Source of the DNA: an uncultured Altererythrobacter sp.
GTDB taxonomy: Bacteria > Pseudomonadota > Alphaproteobacteria > Sphingomonadales > Sphingomonadaceae
Direction: 5' to 3'
DNA: 64,000 bases
Assembly (NCBI GenBank): GCA_947492235.1
Contig: CANLLZ010000002.1
Location: 868,001-932,000, forward strand
Each line of letters begins with the position of its first letter. The stretch's first letter is position 1. The notes beneath the pieces were generated by a model. It did no database searches, was not told where the DNA came from, and saw only the letters and a program-made list of their open reading frames with translations. Shown here piece by piece: positions 34,907-43,637 of the stretch. Made by a program: the position numbers and the translations under genes.

Positions 34907-35761
34907 TCAGATCGAGGCCGTGGCCTTCATGATCTGGCGGCCATCGCCTGCAAACGCGCCCATTTCATAGCCATCATCACTGCTGCGCATCACCAGATGC
35001 AGCGGCTCGCCTGCGATAGCGGGTGACACACCCCGGAATGAGAACTTCCGCACCCTATTCTCGCCCAGCTCCAGCGCCGCCAATTGCAGCAGCAGGCTTG
35101 CAGTCAGCGGCCCGTGGACGACCAGCCCGCGATAGCGCTCAACCTCGCGCGCATAGGGCAAATCGTAATGGATGCGGTGGGTGTTGAAGGTCAGCGCCGA
35201 GTAGCGAAACAGCAGGCGCGGATCGGGCGTCAGGCTGCGATGCGCGTCCCACACGGATGGATCGAATGCGCCTTCGCCAGCTTCCGGCGGGCTGAGCGGT
35301 GCATCCTCCGCCGCTGCCTCGCGGTAGACCAGCGTCTGGGTTTCGACCACCGATAGAGTGCCGTTGGCCCGCGTTTCATGAGCCACCTCGACAAAGGCGA
35401 GCGGGCCGGTGCTGCCGTCCTTTTCTGCAATCGAGTTAACGCGGCTGGTGCGCGCAATAACTGCGCCAGCGGCAATCGGTGCGCGAAACTCTATCGCGCT
35501 CGCGGCCCACATGCGGCGCGGCAAGGGGATGGGCGGGAGGAAGCTGGATGCATCGTCAATACGGGCCGGGTGCCCGTCCTCGCCCAGCGCCGCTGTGGGC
35601 GCATCGGGCGTACAAACACAGAAATGGATGCCCTGGGGCAGCAAAGCTGGGGCCGTTTGAGGCGGAAGATCGAATGTGGCCAGCCAGCGGGCCGCGAGGC
35701 TCTCGTCGAGCCGGTCGGTGCTGTGCTCCTCGCGCCCGATCCATGCGTCCCACCCGGCCAT
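34907..35761 (-). CDS. MaoC-like/hot-dog acyl-CoA hydratase (mesaconyl-C4-CoA hydratase-like)
   Basis: 284 residues, a double hot-dog architecture: an N-terminal FAS1-type dehydratase half (LLPQGIHFC, PLPRRMWAASAIEFRAP) and a C-terminal half with the catalytic motif FNTHRIHYDLPYA and GLVVHGPLTASLLLQ. This matches the group that includes mesaconyl-C4-CoA hydratase of Chloroflexus, but such proteins also serve in branched acyl-CoA breakdown. ATG 35761 lies one nucleotide after the upstream thiolase stop (TGA-C-ATG), so it is the last gene of the ACAD-CaiB/BaiF-thiolase operon. It ends exactly where the convergent ppk2 gene ends. Confidence 0.82.
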   Translation of the reverse strand: MAGWDAWIGREEHSTDRLDESLAARWLATFDLPPQTAPALLPQGIHFCVCTPDAPTAALGEDGHPARIDDASSFLPPIPLPRRMWAASAIEFRAPIAAGAVIARTSRVNSIAEKDGSTGPLAFVEVAHETRANGTLSVVETQTLVYREAAAEDAPLSPPEAGEGAFDPSVWDAHRSLTPDPRLLFRYSALTFNTHRIHYDLPYAREVERYRGLVVHGPLTASLLLQLAALELGENRVRKFSFRGVSPAIAGEPLHLVMRSSDDGYEMGAFAGDGRQIMKATASI

Positions 35762-35762
35762 G

Positions 35763-36989
35763 TCAGACCGCGCGCTCGAACACCGCAGCAATGCCTTGGC
35801 CGCCGCCAATGCACATGGTTTCGAGGCCGTAGCGCACTTCGCGGCGGTGCATTTCGTGCGCCATGTCGGCCAGAATGCGCCCGCCGGTCGCGCCGATGGG
35901 GTGGCCCAGCGAAATGCCCGAGCCGTTGACGTTCAGGATCTCGCGGCGGCTGTCGTTCTCGCTCCAGCCCCAGCCTTTCAGCACGGCGAGCACTTGCGGC
36001 GCAAAGGCTTCGTTCAGCTCGATCAGCCCGATATCGTCCCAGCTGTAGCCGCGCCGCGCAAACAGCCGCTCCACCGCAGGCACAGGCCCGATGCCCATGC
36101 GCGAGGGATCGCAGCCTGCTGCCGCCCAGCCGCCGAACCATAGCATCGGCTCCAGACCCAGCTCTTCCAGTCTGTCCTCGGCCACCACCAGACACGCGGC
36201 AGCGGCGTCGTTTTGCTGGCTCGCATTGCCTGCAGTCACGATCGCATCGGGGTTCTGCCGTCCCTCGATAGCGCGCAATTTGCCGAGCGTTTCCATGTCC
36301 GCGTCAGCGCGGTAGCCTTCGTCCTTCGAGAACGTAACCGGATCGCCGCGCCTTTGAGGAACATCGATGGGGACGAGCTGCGCATCGAACTTGCCCACTT
36401 CCCAAGCCGCCGCCGCATTCTGATGCGACCGGACAGCAAAAGCATCGGCTGCCTCGCGCGAAATGTCGTAGTCCTTGGCGAGGTTTTCCGCCGTTTCGAT
36501 CATGCCGGAGATAACACCGAAGCGCTCGATCGGCTGGCTCATCACGCGGCCCCGGCTCAGCCGATCATGCAGGGTCAGGTCGCCCATCCGCGCGCCGTGG
36601 CGGCCCTGGGTGGTGTAGTGCTCCACATTGGACATGCTCTCGCAGCCGCCCGCGACGACGACATCGGCCATTCCGGTTTCGACCATCATCGCCGCGTTGG
36701 CGATGGCCTGCAGTCCCGATCCGCAGCGCCGGTCGAGCTGATATCCCGGTACTTCCAGAGGCAGATCGGCTGCCAGCCATGACCAGTGCCCGATGCACGG
36801 GGCCTCGCCATTGCCGTAGCCTTGGCTGAAAACCACATCGTCGACCCGTGCGGGATCGATCCCGCTGCGCTCCATCAGAGCCTTCAGGATCACCGCCCCC
36901 AATTGCCCGGCATCCATCGGTGCCAGCGTGCCGAGGAACTTGCCGACCGGCGTGCGAAGCGGCGAGACGATTGCGGCTCTTCTGGACAT
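35763..36989 (-). CDS. Acetyl-CoA C-acyltransferase (thiolase), acyl-CoA degradation operon
   Basis: 408 residues, full length. Catalytic Cys89 lies in YQLDRRCGSGLQA; the His motif is ISLGHPIGATGGR, and the C-terminal Cys is in MCIGGGQGIAAVFE. The internal NEAFAPQVL strand is also canonical. It should perform thiolytic cleavage, the last step of a beta-oxidation round. It starts 12 nt after the CaiB/BaiF stop and ends 1 nt before the hydratase-like gene, so it is firmly within the operon. The SMSNVEHYTTQGRHGAR segment resembles acetyl-CoA acetyltransferases acting on branched or steroid-derived substrates; that is only a hint. Confidence 0.92.
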   Translation of the reverse strand: MSRRAAIVSPLRTPVGKFLGTLAPMDAGQLGAVILKALMERSGIDPARVDDVVFSQGYGNGEAPCIGHWSWLAADLPLEVPGYQLDRRCGSGLQAIANAAMMVETGMADVVVAGGCESMSNVEHYTTQGRHGARMGDLTLHDRLSRGRVMSQPIERFGVISGMIETAENLAKDYDISREAADAFAVRSHQNAAAAWEVGKFDAQLVPIDVPQRRGDPVTFSKDEGYRADADMETLGKLRAIEGRQNPDAIVTAGNASQQNDAAAACLVVAEDRLEELGLEPMLWFGGWAAAGCDPSRMGIGPVPAVERLFARRGYSWDDIGLIELNEAFAPQVLAVLKGWGWSENDSRREILNVNGSGISLGHPIGATGGRILADMAHEMHRREVRYGLETMCIGGGQGIAAVFERAV

Positions 36990-37001
36990 ATCAGACGGTT
37001 C

Positions 37002-38246
37002 CTATCGGTTGTTTTTATCGCTGGTGCGCACGATTCCCCGGTCGATCAAATCGCCGATACTGCCGCTGCCGAGGCCCAGCCGCTCGGCCAGAACTTCTTC
37101 GCTATGCTGGCCCAGATAGGGCGCAGGCGCGGGGTCGCCCGCCTCGCGCTCCGGGATATTGGCGAAGCTGCGCGGGGCGGGATATTCGAACCCGCTGGGA
37201 TTGGCGGGCGAGGGGCCAAATAGGGGATTGTCGCCCACCAGCTGCGGGTCCTGCGCGGCCTCGTGCGCGGTGCGGTATTTCTCGAACGTGGTGCCCGCCG
37301 ACGCCATGCGTTTTTCCAGCTTGGCATATTTCAGCCCGCTAGCGACATTCTGGAACAGCTCGAACAGCCGGTGGCGATGGGTGAAGCGCGGCTCGTCGCC
37401 CGAATTGAAATCGACGCCCAGCTCTTTTTCGAGAGCACCGATCGCCTCGCCCAGATCGAACGCCTCGACCAGGCCTGCCCATTGCTTCGCCGTCAGCGCG
37501 GCGACCATAAAGCGCACGCCGTCCTTGCTGCGGAAATCGCGCCCGAACGCGCCCCAGATGGCATTGCCGAGCCGCTCGCGGTCCCCGCCGCGATAGAGCA
37601 TTTCGGCCATCATCCCCGAATTGGCGACGGTGCCGATGGCGACATCGCCCAGCGGTACACGCAATTCGCTTCCTTCGCCTGTCGTATCTCGGTGGCGCAG
37701 CGCGGCCATCAGGGCAAAGGCGCAATAGGCCCCGGTGATGAAATCCCACGCAGGCAGGATCTGGTTCACCGGCGGCGCGGTGTCCGGGTCCCAGTCCTCC
37801 GGCCCGCCCATCAGCGGATACCCGCTGGCCGCATTGACGGTGAAATCCATCGCCTGACGCCCGTCATGCCAGCCCATGATCCGCACGCTGATCATGTCAG
37901 TGCGATTGTCTGGACGGTGCGCCTGCATCGCGGCGTGGCCCAGAAAACTGCGCTCCGGCAGATTGGTGATGCACTGGCCCGTCTGGCCCGCGAGCTGGGC
38001 GCACAGCTCGCGCCCTTCGCCGCTGCGCAGGTCCAGCGCGACCGATTTCTTGGCGCGGTTGAGGTTTTCCCAGCTGAGCGAGCGTCCCTCTTCGGTCAGC
38101 ATGAAGCGGTCGTAATCGAGGCCCCCTGCGACATGGTCCACGCGGATGACTTCTGCACCCATTTGCGCGCAATACAGCCCGGCGGTGGGTGAAGCGACGA
38201 AGCTGGAGACTTCGACGATGCTCAGGTCATTGAGAAGTTGATACAC
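37002..38246 (-). CDS. CaiB/BaiF family (class III) CoA-transferase
   Basis: 414 residues. N-terminal family pattern: LLNDLSIVEVSSFVASPTAG, then MGAEVIRVDHVAGG, and the central catalytic-type segment NLNRAKKSVALDLRSGEGRE. Family members either transfer CoA between acids (catalytic Asp) or racemise 2-methylacyl-CoAs. The start is GTG 38246, one nucleotide after the ACAD stop (TGA-C-GTG), the same junction as further down the operon; the next ATG would remove the first Rossmann strand. In this context it may activate an organic acid with CoA or act as a 2-methylacyl-CoA racemase for branched-chain degradation. Which of the two cannot be decided. Confidence 0.87.
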   Translation of the reverse strand: MYQLLNDLSIVEVSSFVASPTAGLYCAQMGAEVIRVDHVAGGLDYDRFMLTEEGRSLSWENLNRAKKSVALDLRSGEGRELCAQLAGQTGQCITNLPERSFLGHAAMQAHRPDNRTDMISVRIMGWHDGRQAMDFTVNAASGYPLMGGPEDWDPDTAPPVNQILPAWDFITGAYCAFALMAALRHRDTTGEGSELRVPLGDVAIGTVANSGMMAEMLYRGGDRERLGNAIWGAFGRDFRSKDGVRFMVAALTAKQWAGLVEAFDLGEAIGALEKELGVDFNSGDEPRFTHRHRLFELFQNVASGLKYAKLEKRMASAGTTFEKYRTAHEAAQDPQLVGDNPLFGPSPANPSGFEYPAPRSFANIPEREAGDPAPAPYLGQHSEEVLAERLGLGSGSIGDLIDRGIVRTSDKNNR

Positions 38247-38247
38247 G

Positions 38248-39423
38248 TCAGGCAGCCGCTGCCCATTCGCGCAGCATATGCTTGGCGATTTGCAGCTCGA
38301 GGATTTGGGTCGTGCCCTCGTAAATCCGGTAAATGCGCGCATCGCGGAAGAATCGTTCGGCATCGTATTCGGCCAGATAGCCCGCGCCGCCATAGACCTG
38401 CACCACCCGGTCGACGACCCGGCCGCACATTTCGCTCGCGAAGACCTTGAAAGCGGCAGCGTGCTTTACCGTGTTCTCGCCTCGGTCGACCCGCGCGGTG
38501 ACATCGGCCATCATTGCCTCGGCAGCGTAAATCTCGGTCCAGCTTTCGGCCAGCATCTGCTGGATCAGCTGGAAATTGGCGATCGGTTCGCCAAAGGCCT
38601 GTCGCTCATTGGCGTATTGCACCGCGCTGTCGAGCGCGCGGCGGGCATACCCTGCCGAGGCGGCACCTACCGAAATGCGCCCGTTGTCGAGGCTCTGCAT
38701 GGCAAAGCGGAAGCCCTTGCCCGTCTCGCCGCCCAGCAGCGCCTCGCCCGGCACATGGACATCGTCCAGCATCACATCCGAGATATGGCTGCCCGACTGG
38801 CCCATCTTCTTGTCGGGGCTGCTGGTCGACATCCCCGGCGTATCCATCGGCACGATGAAGGCGCTGACATGGGCGTTTTTCGGCAATGCGTCCTTCTCGG
38901 TGCGCGCCATGATCAGCGCGACATCGGCATGCGGAGCATTGGTGATGTAGCGTTTGGAGCCATTGAGTACCCAGCCATTGCCGCTCGGATCGGGCTTGGC
39001 AAAGGTCGCCATGGCCGCGCTGTCGGAGCCTGAACCGGGCTCGGTCAGCCCGAAACAGGCGATTTCTCCGGCGGCAATGCGCGGCCACCATTCGGCCTGC
39101 TGTTCGGGTGTTCCGCCGTTTTTGATTGCCGAATTGAACATCCCGACATTGATCGAGAAAATCGAACGATAGGCTGGCGCGGCATAGGCCATGGTGTTGA
39201 CCACCTTCGCATATTGCTGCGTGTTCAGCCCTGCGCCTCCGAAATCTTCCGGCACAGTCAGGCCGAACAGGCCCATCTCTTTCATCTCCGCGACGATCTC
39301 ATCGGGGATCGCGTCATTCGCGATCACGTCTTTCTCCGCCGGGATCAGGCGTTCGCGGACATATCGCTCCAGCTGCTCGATGAACTGCGCGAATGTGTCA
39401 GCGTCCATACCTTCATTGATCAT
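38248..39423 (-). CDS. Acyl-CoA dehydrogenase
   Basis: 391 residues, the standard length. Visible: CFGLTEPGSGSDSAAM (FAD/substrate loop), NGSKRYITNAPHAD, the dimer-flavin segment QAFGEPIANFQLIQQMLAE, and the catalytic base Glu369 in RIYEGTTQILELQIAKHML, the position used by short/medium-chain enzymes. It introduces a 2,3-double bond in an acyl-CoA, passing electrons to ETF. The gene overlaps the upstream small lipoprotein gene by 4 nt (ATGA) and is followed after 1 nt by the CaiB/BaiF gene. No ETF gene is in the window. Confidence 0.94.
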   Translation of the reverse strand: MINEGMDADTFAQFIEQLERYVRERLIPAEKDVIANDAIPDEIVAEMKEMGLFGLTVPEDFGGAGLNTQQYAKVVNTMAYAAPAYRSIFSINVGMFNSAIKNGGTPEQQAEWWPRIAAGEIACFGLTEPGSGSDSAAMATFAKPDPSGNGWVLNGSKRYITNAPHADVALIMARTEKDALPKNAHVSAFIVPMDTPGMSTSSPDKKMGQSGSHISDVMLDDVHVPGEALLGGETGKGFRFAMQSLDNGRISVGAASAGYARRALDSAVQYANERQAFGEPIANFQLIQQMLAESWTEIYAAEAMMADVTARVDRGENTVKHAAAFKVFASEMCGRVVDRVVQVYGGAGYLAEYDAERFFRDARIYRIYEGTTQILELQIAKHMLREWAAAA

Positions 39424-39656
39424 TCGGTGGGCTCCTCTTGCGCGCCTTCAGCGGCTGGCGTTTCTGTCTCCGGTGCCGCGTTGCCCAGCGTATCGGGCGG
39501 CAGACGCCGTGCTTCGATCATTTCTGCCGCCTCGTCGAGCGCGCGCGCCTCACCCACCGAGACCCCGCCCGGCCCCGGATCATTGTCCGAGGGACCACAG
39601 GCGGAGAGCAGGGCCATGGCTGCAATTGCGGTCGACGCTTTGTGGCGAGAAATCAT
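39420..39656 (-). CDS. Small lipoprotein heading the acyl-CoA operon
   Basis: 78 residues, not recognised. Signal peptide with lipobox ALLSAC; the mature part is polar and acidic (GPSDNDPGPGG, DEAAEMIEARRLPPD, EGAQEEPTE) with a short ARALDEAAEMIEARRL helix. The stop overlaps the ACAD start by 4 nt (ATGA), so the two are translationally coupled, an odd pairing for a periplasmic lipoprotein and a cytoplasmic dehydrogenase. It may simply donate translation to the operon. Another lipoprotein gene lies just upstream on the same strand. Confidence 0.72.
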   Translation of the reverse strand: MISRHKASTAIAAMALLSACGPSDNDPGPGGVSVGEARALDEAAEMIEARRLPPDTLGNAAPETETPAAEGAQEEPTE

Positions 39657-39673
39657 GGCAGACAGTCGCCGCT

Positions 39674-40078
39674 TTACTCGGTCGCTTCGTTGACGGCGTC
39701 TTCGCCCGCATCGACCGCGTCTTCCATGGCGTCTGCCCCGTCATCGGCGGCATTTTCCGTGGCGGCGGCGGCACCGGCGGCAATCGCTGCAACGTCTGCG
39801 GCAGCCGCGGCGGCGGCTTCGCCGGCAGTCTCGGCGCTCGCCACGTCGGCGGCTGTCGGCTCGGGATCGCTCGCTTCGTCCTCTTCCACGACCGGAGCAG
39901 GCGCGGGCGCAACATTCTCGTCGACCACAGGCTCTGCGGTGACGCCTTCCATCGCTTCGTCAGCCGGGATCTCAACCGTGTCGGCGATTGCTTCTTCCGA
40001 GGCATCATCGCTGCTGCCGCAGGCGGCCAGAGCAAGCGCTCCGGTAAGGGCGAAAGCTGTTTTCAATACGGTTTTCAT
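39674..40078 (-). CDS. Ala/Glu/Asp-rich lipoprotein, unknown
   Basis: 134 residues. Signal peptide TVLKTAFALTGALALAAC with lipobox, followed by low-complexity acidic sequence with Pro/Val-rich pieces (PAPAPVVEEDEASDPEP) and a long alanine-rich helix (GEAAAAAAADVAAIAAGAA). The C-terminus (ADAMEDAVDAGEDAVNEATE) resembles the small acidic lipoprotein at 32763-33023. No function is known. ATG 40078 starts the signal peptide directly. It is 17 nt upstream of the other small lipoprotein and may share its transcript. Confidence 0.75.
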   Translation of the reverse strand: MKTVLKTAFALTGALALAACGSSDDASEEAIADTVEIPADEAMEGVTAEPVVDENVAPAPAPVVEEDEASDPEPTAADVASAETAGEAAAAAAADVAAIAAGAAAATENAADDGADAMEDAVDAGEDAVNEATE

Positions 40079-40155
40079 GGGTGCGCTCCTGATTGTTATA
40101 TGATTGTGCGCCTGTTCTAGCCGCGCATCGCGCTGCGGGCAAAGGGGGAAAACAC

Positions 40156-42030
40156 ATGCCCATCCTGCTTGCGGAAAGCCCGATGTGTGGCATGGCCTGC
40201 CAGATGGACGCAGCGACCGCCCCTGACACAAGAAATAGCCCTTCGGACGTTGGCCCGGAAGATGGGCTGGACGCGGCGCGCGAGATTCTGCGTGAACTGT
40301 TCGGCTTTAGCGATTTTCGCGGACGGCAGGCGGAGGTTGTGTCGCGGGTTCTGAAGGGGGCCTCCACGCTTGCCGTCATGCCTACCGGTGCGGGCAAGTC
40401 ACTGACCTACCAGTTGCCAGCGGCGATGCTGGAGGGGACCTGTGTGGTCATCTCTCCGCTGATTGCACTGATGCATGATCAGCTGCGCTCCGCCCGCGCC
40501 AACGGGATCCGTGCCGCGACGCTGACCAGTGCCGACAGCGATTGGCGCGAGACGATGGACGCCTACCGCGCAGGCCAGCTCGATCTGCTGTATGTCGCGC
40601 CCGAACGCGCCAGCCAGCCTGCCTTTTGCGACCTGCTGACTGCGGCCCCGATTGCGCTGTTCGCCATCGACGAGGCGCATTGCGTGTCCGAATGGGGGCA
40701 TGATTTCCGGCCCGACTACCGCCAGCTGCGCCCGCTCATGGACCGGTTCGACGATGTGCCGCGCCTCGCGCTGACAGCTACGGCGGACGAGGCAACGCAG
40801 GCCGATATTCTGGCCCAACTGGGCATTCCCGAAGGCGGCCTGATCGTTGCCGGGTTCGACCGGCCCAATATCCGCTACACTGTCCGCCACCGCGACAATC
40901 CAGTCCGCCAGCTGACCCAGCTGATGGCCGACAATCCGGGACCCGGTATCGTGTATGCGCCCACGCGCAAGAAGGTGGAGGACATCGCGGCCAAGCTGGC
41001 TGCGGCGACCGGGCGCGAAGTGCTGCCGTATCATGCAGGGCTCGATCCGCAGGTGCGGGCTGATCATCAGGCACGCTTTGTGGCGAGCGAGGACATGGTG
41101 ATGGTCGCGACCATCGCGTTCGGCATGGGGATCGACAAGCCGGATGTGCGCTTTGTGGCCCATGCCAGCGTACCCAAATCGATCGAGGCCTATTATCAGG
41201 AAACCGGGCGCGCGGGGCGCGATGGAGACCCGGCGCAGGCGGTAATGCTGTGGGCCGCCGGTGACTTTGCCACTGCGCGCCAGAGGCTGGGCGAACTGCC
41301 CGATGACCGGCGGGCCGGCGATGCCAAGCGGCTGGATGCGCTCGCCATGCTGGTCGAAACGCCTGAATGCCGCCGCGCGCTGCTGCTCAGGCATTTTGGC
41401 GAGGACCCGCCGGCCAAGTGCGGCAATTGCGACAATTGTCTGGATGCGCCCGGCGTGATCGATGCGACCCAGCTGTCGCGCAAGTTACTCTCTGCCGCTT
41501 ACCGGACGGGCCAGAGTTTCGGCTTCGGTCATTTGCAGAAAGTGCTCACCGGCAGCAGCGACGAACGGATCGAGCAACGTGGCCATGACCGGTTGAGCGT
41601 GTTCGGAATTGTTGCAGGCGAGGAGGCAGCGCTGCTGCGCCCGGTGGCCAGGGCCTTGCAGGCGCGCGGCGCGCTGGTGGCGACCGAGCATGGCGGGCTG
41701 GCGCTGGGCGGCGATGCCAAGGCGATCCTGAAAGGCGAGATGGACGTGACCATTGTTCAGCCGCCCAAGCGTGCGCCTCGATCCGGCAGGCGCGAACGCA
41801 CGCCCAATCCAGTGGGCGATCCGCTGTTCGATGCCTTGCGCGAACTGCGCCGCGAACTGGCGCTGGAAGGGCAAGTGCCGCCTTACGTCATCTTCCACGA
41901 TGCGGTGCTGCGGGCGATGGCCAGCGAGCGTCCGGCAACTCTCGATGCACTGGCGACAATTAACGGTGTCGGGGCGAAGAAGCTGGAGGCCTATGGCGAC
42001 CGCTTCCTCGACTGTATCCGGCGGCACTAG
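40156..42030 (+). CDS. recQ: ATP-dependent DNA helicase RecQ
   Basis: About 624 residues with the full bacterial RecQ layout. Helicase core: Walker A MPTGAGKSLTYQLPA, DEAH box AIDEAHCVSEWGHDFRPDY and motif VI YYQETGRAGRDGD. The zinc-binding RecQ-Ct follows (Cys of KCGNCDNC plus the upstream CRRALLLRHF), then a C-terminal HRDC domain (ELRRELALEGQVPPYVIFHD). It unwinds 3'-tailed and branched DNA in recombination and replication restart. ATG 40156 has GGGGGA 6-7 nt upstream; later Met codons (40183, 40192, 40204) are alternatives, since the first 40 residues look unconserved. It is divergent from the acidic lipoprotein genes, with 77 nt between starts. Confidence 0.94.
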   Translation: MPILLAESPMCGMACQMDAATAPDTRNSPSDVGPEDGLDAAREILRELFGFSDFRGRQAEVVSRVLKGASTLAVMPTGAGKSLTYQLPAAMLEGTCVVISPLIALMHDQLRSARANGIRAATLTSADSDWRETMDAYRAGQLDLLYVAPERASQPAFCDLLTAAPIALFAIDEAHCVSEWGHDFRPDYRQLRPLMDRFDDVPRLALTATADEATQADILAQLGIPEGGLIVAGFDRPNIRYTVRHRDNPVRQLTQLMADNPGPGIVYAPTRKKVEDIAAKLAAATGREVLPYHAGLDPQVRADHQARFVASEDMVMVATIAFGMGIDKPDVRFVAHASVPKSIEAYYQETGRAGRDGDPAQAVMLWAAGDFATARQRLGELPDDRRAGDAKRLDALAMLVETPECRRALLLRHFGEDPPAKCGNCDNCLDAPGVIDATQLSRKLLSAAYRTGQSFGFGHLQKVLTGSSDERIEQRGHDRLSVFGIVAGEEAALLRPVARALQARGALVATEHGGLALGGDAKAILKGEMDVTIVQPPKRAPRSGRRERTPNPVGDPLFDALRELRRELALEGQVPPYVIFHDAVLRAMASERPATLDALATINGVGAKKLEAYGDRFLDCIRRH

Positions 42031-42090
42031 GACGGCACGCCATTGCAGAGGTTGACGGGTCGTTAACCTTTTTTCGTTACGCGTGGCAGC

Positions 42091-43116
42091 ATGACACACT
42101 CCTCGCTCAACTCGCCCACTTATCTGACCCCTGCGGAATACGAGCCGGCTAGGCCGCTGAGCCGTCCTTCGATGCTGATCGGCGGGGCTGTTGCAGCCGC
42201 GGCAATCGCACTGATTCCGGCGGCAGCGCTGATGGCGCAAAGTGCGCCAGCGCCGTTTACAGTGGTGGAAAGCGGGCAGGGCTTCGGCTCGTTGCAGGCT
42301 GCGGTCGACGCGATTGGCGACGGGCAGGGCAGCATCGCCATCCGCTCCGGCACCTATCGTGACTGCGCCGTGCAGAAGGGCGGCTCGGTCTCATACCTCG
42401 CCTCTACCGCAGGCGACGTGGTGTTCGATGGTGGCACCTGCGAAGGCAAAGCCGCGCTGGTCCTGCGCGGACAGGACGCCAATGTCGCCGGGATCGTGTT
42501 CAAGAACATGGCTGTGCCGGATGATAACGGCGCGGGTATCCGCCTGGAAAAAGGCAATCTCACCATCACGCAGAGCTGGTTCCTCGATAGCCAGCAAGGC
42601 ATCCTGACCGCCAATGGCATGCCCAGCCGCATTGTTATCGACCGGTCGACCTTCTCCGGCCTTGGCACCTGCGAAGGCGCGGGCGGCTGCGCGCACTCGA
42701 TTTATATCGGCCGCGTCGCGCATCTGCGCGTCACCCGCAGCCGGTTCGAACGCGGGCAGGGCGGCCACTATGTCAAATCCCGCGCCGCACGCACCGATGT
42801 TGCCGCCTCCAGCTTTGACGACAGTGCTGGCAACGCGACCAATTACATGATCGACATTTCCAACGGCAGCGTCGGCCAGATCACCAACAACTGGTTCGTC
42901 CAAGGCCGCGACAAGGAAAACTACTCCGCCTTCATCGCCGTTGCGCCCGAGGGTGCGGAGAACACCTCCAACGGTCTGGTGATTGCCGGAAACGATGCCC
43001 GCTTCGTGCCGGGCCTGTCGCGCAACTCCACCTTCGTGGCGGACTGGTCGGGCCACAACCTGACCATCGAAGACAACAACATCGCCGCAGGACTTCAGCG
43101 CTACGAAAAGCGCTAA
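42091..43116 (+). CDS. Membrane-anchored right-handed beta-helix protein, unknown
   Basis: 341 residues. A cytoplasmic N-terminus of about 27 residues, a single hydrophobic segment (LIGGAVAAAAIALIPAAALM), then a beta-helix domain with repeated short strands (NLTITQSWFLDS, RIVIDRSTFSG, LRVTRSRFER, VGQITNNWF, GLVIAGNDARF), like pectate-lyase/NosD folds. VESGQGFGSLQAAVDAI is the common start of such domains. Extracytoplasmic location is likely. No conserved Asp/Arg lyase site is evident, so a carbohydrate-binding or structural role is as likely as catalysis. Paired cysteines (TCEGKA, TCEGAGGCAH) could form disulfides. It stands alone between recQ and a convergent GNAT gene. Confidence 0.75.
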   Translation: MTHSSLNSPTYLTPAEYEPARPLSRPSMLIGGAVAAAAIALIPAAALMAQSAPAPFTVVESGQGFGSLQAAVDAIGDGQGSIAIRSGTYRDCAVQKGGSVSYLASTAGDVVFDGGTCEGKAALVLRGQDANVAGIVFKNMAVPDDNGAGIRLEKGNLTITQSWFLDSQQGILTANGMPSRIVIDRSTFSGLGTCEGAGGCAHSIYIGRVAHLRVTRSRFERGQGGHYVKSRAARTDVAASSFDDSAGNATNYMIDISNGSVGQITNNWFVQGRDKENYSAFIAVAPEGAENTSNGLVIAGNDARFVPGLSRNSTFVADWSGHNLTIEDNNIAAGLQRYEKR

Positions 43117-43125
43117 ACGCAGCCG

Positions 43126-43626
43126 TCAGCCGAAAGCAGGCGCCAAAGTCAGCTGACCCGATGGCGGATCGCCTTGCAGGGTTTTGATCTGCAGGACAGG
43201 GTTCATCTGCTGGGATAGGGTCACCCCGTGCTCCAGAGTGAAGCCGAACCGATAATAATAGGCGGGATTGCCGACCAGCGCGATGCCATGTGCGCCGCGT
43301 TCTGTCATCTGGCGAACACCTTCTTCGATTAAAGCAGAGCCGATGCCGCTGTGCTGGCGCGGCGGGATAACCGATACTGGTGAGAGCTGAAACCATGGTC
43401 CGCCAGACTGTTCGATTGTGATCGGCGAAAATCCGATATGACCGACGACTTTGCCCCCTTCATCCACAGCGACCAGCGACAAAACCAAGTCGCCGTCCTC
43501 GCGCAATTTCTCGACCAGCGGGCCTTCATCGCCATCGCTGAAGGGCATGTCCTTAAACGCCGCATCGGTCAGGGTGCGGATGGCGCGCTCATCGCCTGGC
43601 CTTTCCTGTCGGATCGAGATTTGCAT
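43126..43626 (-). CDS. GNAT family N-acetyltransferase (second of a tandem pair)
   Basis: 166 residues. GNAT fold with the acetyl-CoA loop PPRQHSGIGSAL and the core strands LVLSLVAVDEGGKVVGHIGF and WFQLSPVSVIP. Family members acetylate small amines, antibiotics, peptides or protein N-termini. It is clearly a diverged paralogue of the adjacent GNAT (SPVSVIPPRQHSGIG against APVSVMPTRQSTGIG), 11 nt upstream on the same strand. End of the xth-ribA-GNAT-GNAT operon. Substrate unknown; the short form without extra domains is typical. Confidence 0.85.
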   Translation of the reverse strand: MQISIRQERPGDERAIRTLTDAAFKDMPFSDGDEGPLVEKLREDGDLVLSLVAVDEGGKVVGHIGFSPITIEQSGGPWFQLSPVSVIPPRQHSGIGSALIEEGVRQMTERGAHGIALVGNPAYYYRFGFTLEHGVTLSQQMNPVLQIKTLQGDPPSGQLTLAPAFG

Positions 43627-43637
43627 GTTGCGCTCCC

